DNA of 64,000 bases, taken from contig CAMBXO010000003.1 in the NCBI GenBank assembly GCA_945871915.1, positions 159,794 to 223,793 on the forward strand, in the 5' to 3' direction. The notes under the pieces were generated by a model. That model made no database searches. It saw only the letters and a program-made list of their open reading frames with translations, and was not told where the DNA came from. Position numbers and translations under genes: made by a program. This stretch comes from Singulisphaera sp. GP187 (lineage in GTDB: Bacteria > Planctomycetota > Phycisphaerae > Phycisphaerales > SM1A02). Below are positions 59,954-64,000 of this stretch, one piece after another. Each line of letters begins with the position of its first letter. Within the stretch, counting starts at the first letter, position 1.

Positions 59954-61657
59954 TCACGCACGCGTGAGCTTTCGATACGCGATTCGATGCGGGGCATCAT
60001 CCGCCGCAATTCCAAGTCGCTTGCGGCGATCGGCTTCGTAATCACTCCACGACCCCGCAAAGAAGAACACTTTGCTGTCACCCTCAAATGCCAAGATGTG
60101 TGTTGCGATTCGATCCAGGAACCACCGATCATGGCTGATGATCAGCATCACGCCCGCAAAATTCTGAATCGCCTCCTCTAAGGCCCGCATGGTGTTCACA
60201 TCCAAGTCATTCGTTGGCTCGTCCAGCAACATGACATTGGCACCACTGGTCAGCATGCGGGCCAAGTGCACGCGATTCCGCTCGCCACCGCTCAACACAC
60301 CCACCAACTTCTGCTGGTCCGTGCCGGAAAATCCAAAGCGACTCACATACGCGCGGCTGTTCACACCCGCCCCACCCAACTTGATCTCCTCGCTTCCGCC
60401 TGAAATCGCTTGCCACACACTTTCGGAGTCTTGCAACGAATCTCGCGTCTGCTCCAAGTACGCCAACTTCACTGTTTCGCCAACACGCAATTCACCACCG
60501 GTTGGTTTTTCGTGCCCAGTGATCATGCGAAAAAGCGTTGTCTTCCCTGCACCGTTTGGACCAACAATTCCCACCACCGCTCCCGGCGGAATGGAAAACG
60601 TTGCCCCCTCCATCAACATCCGCTCTCCGAAATTCTTATTCGCATTCTCTGCCTGCACCACCACATTGCCCAACCGCGGCCCAGGCGGAATGAAAATCTC
60701 AATCTCCTTCACCTTGGCTTTCACATCCTGCGAAAGCAACTGGTCGTAACTTGCCATTCGGGCCTTGCTCTTGGCCTGCCGCGCCTTTGGACTCTGCCGG
60801 ATCCACTCCAATTCATGACTGAGCGTGCGCTGCCGCTGACTCTCCTGCTTTTCCTCGATCGCCAATCTCTGCTGCTTCTGCTGAAGCCACCCGGTGTAGT
60901 TGCCCTTATATGGAATGCCCTCACCTCGATCGAGTTCCAGAATCCACCCAGCCACATTGTCAAGAAAATATCGATCGTGCGTGACAGCGATCACCGTTCC
61001 CTGATAACGCTTCAGGTGCTGCTCAAGCCACCCAACACTCTCGGCATCTAAATGGTTTGTGGGCTCATCCAATAGAAGAATGTCAGGCTTGCGAAGCAAC
61101 AACCGACACAGCGCAACCCGACGCTTCTCACCACCGGAACAACTACTGAGCGATTGATCCGGCGGCGGACAACGAAGCGCCTCCATGGCCATCTCCAGCT
61201 GATTGTCAATCGACCACGCATCCAAGTGCTCAAGCTTCTCTTGAACCTCCGATTGGCGGGCCAGCACCCGTGTCATCTCCTGCGGATCAAGCGGCTCGGC
61301 AAGCTTTTCATTTAAGCGGTCGAATTCGGCAAGCAGCGAGAATGTGGCTTCTGCACCCTCTCGAACTACTTCGATGGCGGTTCTGGTTTCTCCAAGCAGC
61401 GGCTCCTGCTCCAGATACCCAATGTCGTAACCCTGCGCGGCCCAAATCTTGCCATCAAACTTGGTGTCCACTCCGGCCATGATCCTTAATAGTGTGCTCT
61501 TGCCGCTTCCATTCAGGCCCAAAACACCTATTTTTGCACCGTAGTAATACGAAAGAGAGACCCCCTTCAGAATCACTTTGCGTTCAATCTCCTTTGTCAG
61601 CCCCTGCATGGAATAAATAATCTGTGTCGTTTCGCCTTGTGTTGTGCGTGGTGGCAT
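59954..61657 (-). CDS. ettA: Energy-dependent translational throttle protein EttA (ABC-F)
   Basis: 567 residues with two ABC ATPase domains and no membrane segment. Domain 1 has GLNGSGKSTLLRIMAG and LDEPTNHLDAESV. Domain 2 has GPNGAGKTTLFRMITG and LLDEPTNDLDVNTMRALEEAI. Signature motifs are LSSCSGGEKRRVALC and VGVLSGGERNRVHLARM. The linker (EWIRQSPKARQAKSKARMASYDQLLSQDVKAKVKEIEIFIPPGPRLG) is the P-site tRNA interaction motif region typical of EttA. The start MPPRTTQGETTQIIYSMQGLTKEI fits the family. EttA gates the first peptide bond according to the ATP/ADP ratio. Confidence 0.95.
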   Translation of the reverse strand: MPPRTTQGETTQIIYSMQGLTKEIERKVILKGVSLSYYYGAKIGVLGLNGSGKSTLLRIMAGVDTKFDGKIWAAQGYDIGYLEQEPLLGETRTAIEVVREGAEATFSLLAEFDRLNEKLAEPLDPQEMTRVLARQSEVQEKLEHLDAWSIDNQLEMAMEALRCPPPDQSLSSCSGGEKRRVALCRLLLRKPDILLLDEPTNHLDAESVGWLEQHLKRYQGTVIAVTHDRYFLDNVAGWILELDRGEGIPYKGNYTGWLQQKQQRLAIEEKQESQRQRTLSHELEWIRQSPKARQAKSKARMASYDQLLSQDVKAKVKEIEIFIPPGPRLGNVVVQAENANKNFGERMLMEGATFSIPPGAVVGIVGPNGAGKTTLFRMITGHEKPTGGELRVGETVKLAYLEQTRDSLQDSESVWQAISGGSEEIKLGGAGVNSRAYVSRFGFSGTDQQKLVGVLSGGERNRVHLARMLTSGANVMLLDEPTNDLDVNTMRALEEAIQNFAGVMLIISHDRWFLDRIATHILAFEGDSKVFFFAGSWSDYEADRRKRLGIAADDAPHRIAYRKLTRA

Positions 61658-62227
61658 GGTGGTTTCTCGGGGAATTCATGCTAGCCAAGGCGAGGCGCCG
61701 ACATGGGTTTCCCGGCGTCAAGACCGGAATTTCAAGGCGTTCAAAGTGATCAATGAGGGTTACGCAAAGCAGTCGCTAGGGTTATGCAAAGCAGTCACAA
61801 GGGCTATGCACGGCGGTCAATTGTGTCGGCTTTCGAACCCAATTCGTGCACCCAATTCCAATCCAAACCTGAATAATTTGGTGTCTGTGCTCGCTCACTA
61901 AGTGCCTGATGGACTCATTTTGCAGGGTCAATTCATAATCCGCGCCATTGCAGACGGAAACAGACTTCGCCACAAAAACGCCGTTTTTGACTCAATAACG
62001 CCATTTTTGACATTTTGAGCCTCCGAATCATCCCAACAAAAACCGCATAAAATCCAAAAACCACGGATGAATATTTTGCCAAGTGTTCAATTCGGGTTAT
62101 GTTGACTCCGGCTTCGTCGGTTCGGATCGTTCCTCCCAGAAGGTTTCGTATCCAACGAGGTTCAAAGTGTTCCCCTCGGGCTTTCCCAGCCCAACTTTCT
62201 TTCCCTTCCCTTTCTCGGAGTTTCCCA
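61658..62227. other. Noncoding, A+T-richer stretch with short repeats upstream of the PEP-CTERM gene
   Basis: 570 bases with no credible gene on either strand. It contains three tandem ~22-bp repeats (61756-61821) and a pair of 15-bp repeats, AACGCC(G/A)TTTTTGAC at 61977-61991 and 61997-62011. The A+T content rises to the right of 61860 and includes AATATTTTG. The region probably holds the promoter and control sites of the PEP-CTERM gene. Confidence 0.5.
61756..61821. repeat. Three tandem 22-bp imperfect repeats
   Basis: AGGGTTACGCAAAGCAGTCGCT, AGGGTTATGCAAAGCAGTCACA and AGGGCTATGCACGGCGGTCAAT, head to tail with no spacer. Units 1 and 2 differ at four positions; unit 3 is more diverged. Their period is two helical turns, as expected for binding sites of a multimeric protein. 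Confidence 0.7.
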
Positions 62228-63220
62228 ATGAACAAGATCGGACTCGCAAGTATTGCTGCTGTTGTTTTGACCAGCGGTGCCATGGCTGGTTTCAATATCG
62301 ATAATGCCATCGAAATCACTGGTGCAGTGAAGTCATTCACAGGCACAGGCGGACTGGCTAATGCTCGTCAGCGAAGCCAGACTGACATCTACAGCACCAA
62401 CTGGACGACTGATTCCAACGGCGCTTCATACACCGTTGGCAACATTTCGACCAACGTGAATGCTTCAGCCGCAGGCCAAGGTGGCTGGTGGTGCTACAGC
62501 AGTGGCACAGGTGGCAACAATGCCGCACTGACCAACTACAAGATCAACGTCGGAAGCCCTCCAGGTCGTACAGGCCAGAGCCTGTCCGTGAGTGGTTCCA
62601 GCACTGCTTCTGGTAGCCGTTACATGTATCAGGACTTGAACGCAGGTTGGTCTGGCCGCAATTCAGCCGAAAACACGCTCTGGGTTGAGTGGGACCAGTA
62701 CATGGCTTCAACCGCCAGCACCACTGGCGTTCGTCAAGGTGGCGTTGTCTATGACACCACCGGTACAAGGATTCTTTGTGGTCTCTATGCGGACTACGGA
62801 ACCAACTCTTCTGGTACCCGAACCAAGGGCACCATCTACGGCATCTCCAGCTACAACAACAACGGATCGATTGGTAACTACATCTTCAAACTCTCCGGAG
62901 TGACCATGGATGACGGCAGCGTCAGCCCAATGTTCGCAGGCAGTTGGAACCAGATCGCAACCAACTTCAATCAGGACACTGGAATGGTTGAGTGGTACTA
63001 CAGCAGCGATAACTTCGCCACCTACACCGGTTTCTATGTTGACGGAGCAAGTGCTGGCTTTGAAGTCTTGGAGTTTGACTACTACGCCACCTCAACTACT
63101 GGAAACACCGTTGCTGGCGTTGCGACTCACGGTGACTTGGCTGTGTACACCACCCCAGCCCCAGGTGCAGTTGCACTCGTCGGCTTGGCTGGTCTGATGG
63201 CTCGCCGCCGTCGCGCCTGA
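62228..63220 (+). CDS. PEP-CTERM exported protein
   Basis: 330 residues from ATG 62228 (MNKIGLASIAAVVLTSGAMAGFNI, signal peptide); the track start at 62099 is too early. The middle is Gly/Ser/Thr/Asn-rich and beta-strand-like, with repeated short blocks such as GQSLSVSGSSTASGSRYMYQDLNAGWSG. The C-terminus TPAPGAVALVGLAGLMARRRRA is the PEP-CTERM sorting tag: P-A-P, hydrophobic helix, Arg cluster. An exosortase elsewhere should process it. Codon use and Ser/Thr richness differ from most neighbours. It is probably a highly expressed surface protein; its function is unknown. A strong terminator follows. Confidence 0.9.
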   Translation: MNKIGLASIAAVVLTSGAMAGFNIDNAIEITGAVKSFTGTGGLANARQRSQTDIYSTNWTTDSNGASYTVGNISTNVNASAAGQGGWWCYSSGTGGNNAALTNYKINVGSPPGRTGQSLSVSGSSTASGSRYMYQDLNAGWSGRNSAENTLWVEWDQYMASTASTTGVRQGGVVYDTTGTRILCGLYADYGTNSSGTRTKGTIYGISSYNNNGSIGNYIFKLSGVTMDDGSVSPMFAGSWNQIATNFNQDTGMVEWYYSSDNFATYTGFYVDGASAGFEVLEFDYYATSTTGNTVAGVATHGDLAVYTTPAPGAVALVGLAGLMARRRRA

Positions 63221-63273
63221 TGACACTGGGGCCTTGTGCCCACAGTTACTCAGGGAATCACTTTGCACCTCAC

Positions 63274-63310
63274 CCCCCTGTCGGGCAACCGACAGGGGGT
63301 CTTTATTTTT
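63274..63310 (+). terminator. Terminator after the PEP-CTERM gene
   Basis: Perfect 11-bp stem CCCCCTGTCGG/CCGACAGGGGG with loop GCAA, followed by TCTTTATTTTT. Confidence 0.92.
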
Positions 63311-63319
63311 GCGTGTGGG

Positions 63320-63349
63320 TTGACGGTTACCCTGCTTTGCACCTACATT
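63320..63349 (+). promoter_or_regulatory. Promoter for initiator tRNA
   Basis: TTGACG, 18 bases, then TACATT, ending 12 bases before the mature tRNA. It fits a housekeeping-type promoter placed right after the PEP-CTERM terminator. Confidence 0.6.
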
Positions 63350-63361
63350 CGCCCATTCGAC

Positions 63362-63435
<74 letters not shown>

Positions 63436-63481
63436 TTTTAAATGGGCCAACGCGAAAGCGAACGGCCGACCGGTTAAGAGA

Positions 63482-63519
63482 AGACGCCCGAGCCGAGAAG
63501 GCCTGGGCGTCTTTGTTTG
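63482..63519 (+). terminator. Terminator after the initiator tRNA
   Basis: AGACGCCC...GGGCGTCT, 8-bp stem with a 14-base loop region that can pair further (GCC/GGC), followed by TTGTTTGG. Confidence 0.75.
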
Positions 63520-63718
63520 GTAGGTGTGAAAGCACAAGTGTTTTTCCGAGTGGATTGAGGGGTCGTGGCTCTTGGGGTGGGCCAGAGGGACTGGAGTAAT
63601 CACGCCCACCCCGGCCGTCGCAGCCCTTTACCGCCGCACCGGCGCACTACCATGATTCGAGTCGTTCATTAAAGACTTCAATAGACCGGAATCGTCGTGG
63701 GATGACTTTCGAGCCGCA

Positions 63719-64000
63719 TTATTTATGCTTGTGGTGCGCGCTGTTCCGTTTCCACCCAGAAGCCTTAGCCCAAACACTCTTCCCCACCCCCTCTCGTCTT
63801 TCCCGTGGCTCCTTAATCGGCCGCGGCGGCACCTGCCAAATGCAGTGAGCGCACACTCCCTTTTCGCGGTGTCCATTACGTGTGAGAGGAGTTGCAGGCA
63901 GCTCTCCCTGACAAAATCGGCATCGATCAGCGAGTTGGATCCGTGGACCCGTCTGTACGGATAGAGACCTTGAAGCACCCGACTTCGATGCCTTCTTTCG
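63719..64000 (-). CDS. Possible zinc-ribbon protein, 5' end beyond the window
   Basis: Hand-translated minus frame not in the ORF track because it is open at the window edge. It reads LADRCRFCQGELPATPLTRNGHREKGVCAHCIWQVPPRPIKEPRERREGVGKSVWAKASGWKRNSAHHKHK and then stops. The C-x2-C...C-x2-C spacing makes one plausible zinc ribbon, and the basic His/Lys tail resembles small planctomycete zinc-finger proteins such as the one at 29530. The competing ORF at 63628-63978 in another minus frame has no recognisable feature. Only about 93 codons are visible, so the call is tentative. Confidence 0.35.
   Translation of the reverse strand, partial: RKKASKSGASRSLSVQTGPRIQLADRCRFCQGELPATPLTRNGHREKGVCAHCIWQVPPRPIKEPRERREGVGKSVWAKASGWKRNSAHHKHK

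Noticed and set aside
63628-63978. 116-residue minus ORF near the right end
   Set aside because: No recognisable feature; another minus frame over the same bases has a plausible zinc ribbon and stays open to the window edge.

Overview
The window looks like a chromosomal segment of a Gram-negative member of the Planctomycetota, most likely class Phycisphaerae. This is inferred from gene content. It has a PEP-CTERM exported protein ending in a short hydrophobic stretch plus RRRRA, and a prepilin-type protein with the planctomycete H-X9-DG signature. It also has an LpxC-FabZ fusion, a futalosine-pathway menaquinone gene and many short Cys-rich proteins. Base composition is moderately G+C rich. 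Many starts lack a Shine-Dalgarno sequence, and several genes overlap by 4 bases (ATGA, GTGA, TTGA). No prophage, insertion sequence, CRISPR array, rRNA or replication origin was seen.

Layout. 1-9.4 kb (mostly minus): futalosine hydrolase (cut by the window edge), hisS, a small membrane protein, a DinB-like protein, an acyl-CoA mutase large subunit with isobutyryl-CoA-mutase-type residues, an EamA transporter (plus) and metH. 9.6-19.2 kb (plus): S41 peptidase lipoprotein, two LolA-like secreted proteins, a NatA/NatB-type ABC exporter, a zinc-ribbon membrane protein, a HIT protein, a strongly folded candidate ncRNA (6S-like), a small lipoprotein and an MFS transporter. 19.4-22.6 kb: rpsA, then a TerB/HIRAN/transmembrane gene lying between two 93-bp direct repeats that each carry the rpsA terminator. 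22.8-29.8 kb: a secreted protein of unknown function, an MFS transporter, a GT-C glycosyltransferase, a sensor histidine kinase and small proteins. 29.8-37.3 kb: rpsU-rsfS-trmB, a NYN nuclease with pdxH, dnaE and a class IV aminotransferase. 37.4-41.1 kb: ECF sigma factor and RskA-like anti-sigma factor with a structured intergenic region, a prepilin-like protein and an endonuclease/exonuclease/phosphatase-family membrane protein. 41.3-48.5 kb: dnaK, a Cys-triad secreted protein, an ArsR-methyltransferase fusion, a TPR lipoprotein, a LigD-phosphoesterase-like mini-protein, a DUF456 protein, a UVR-motif protein and a primary-type sigma factor. 48.5-58.6 kb: gcvT-lpxD1 on minus, and divergent bamA-skp-skp-lpxD2-lpxC/fabZ-lpxA on plus, an outer-membrane and lipid A biogenesis cluster. 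58.7-64 kb: M24 peptidase, ettA, a repeat-rich noncoding stretch, the PEP-CTERM protein, initiator tRNA and a partial zinc-ribbon gene.

How genes work together. BamA, two Skp-like chaperones, two LpxD paralogues, LpxC-FabZ and LpxA together argue for an asymmetric outer membrane with lipid A. The sigma/anti-sigma pair is a signalling unit. RpsU, RsfS, TrmB, S1, HisS, EttA and initiator tRNA serve translation. MetH and the ArsR-methyltransferase fusion both bear on methionine/SAM metabolism.

The best candidates for something undescribed are the repeat-flanked TerB-HIRAN cassette (21.1-22.6 kb), the folded RNA at 17.1-17.4 kb and the multi-hairpin element between the sigma and anti-sigma genes (38.3-38.5 kb).
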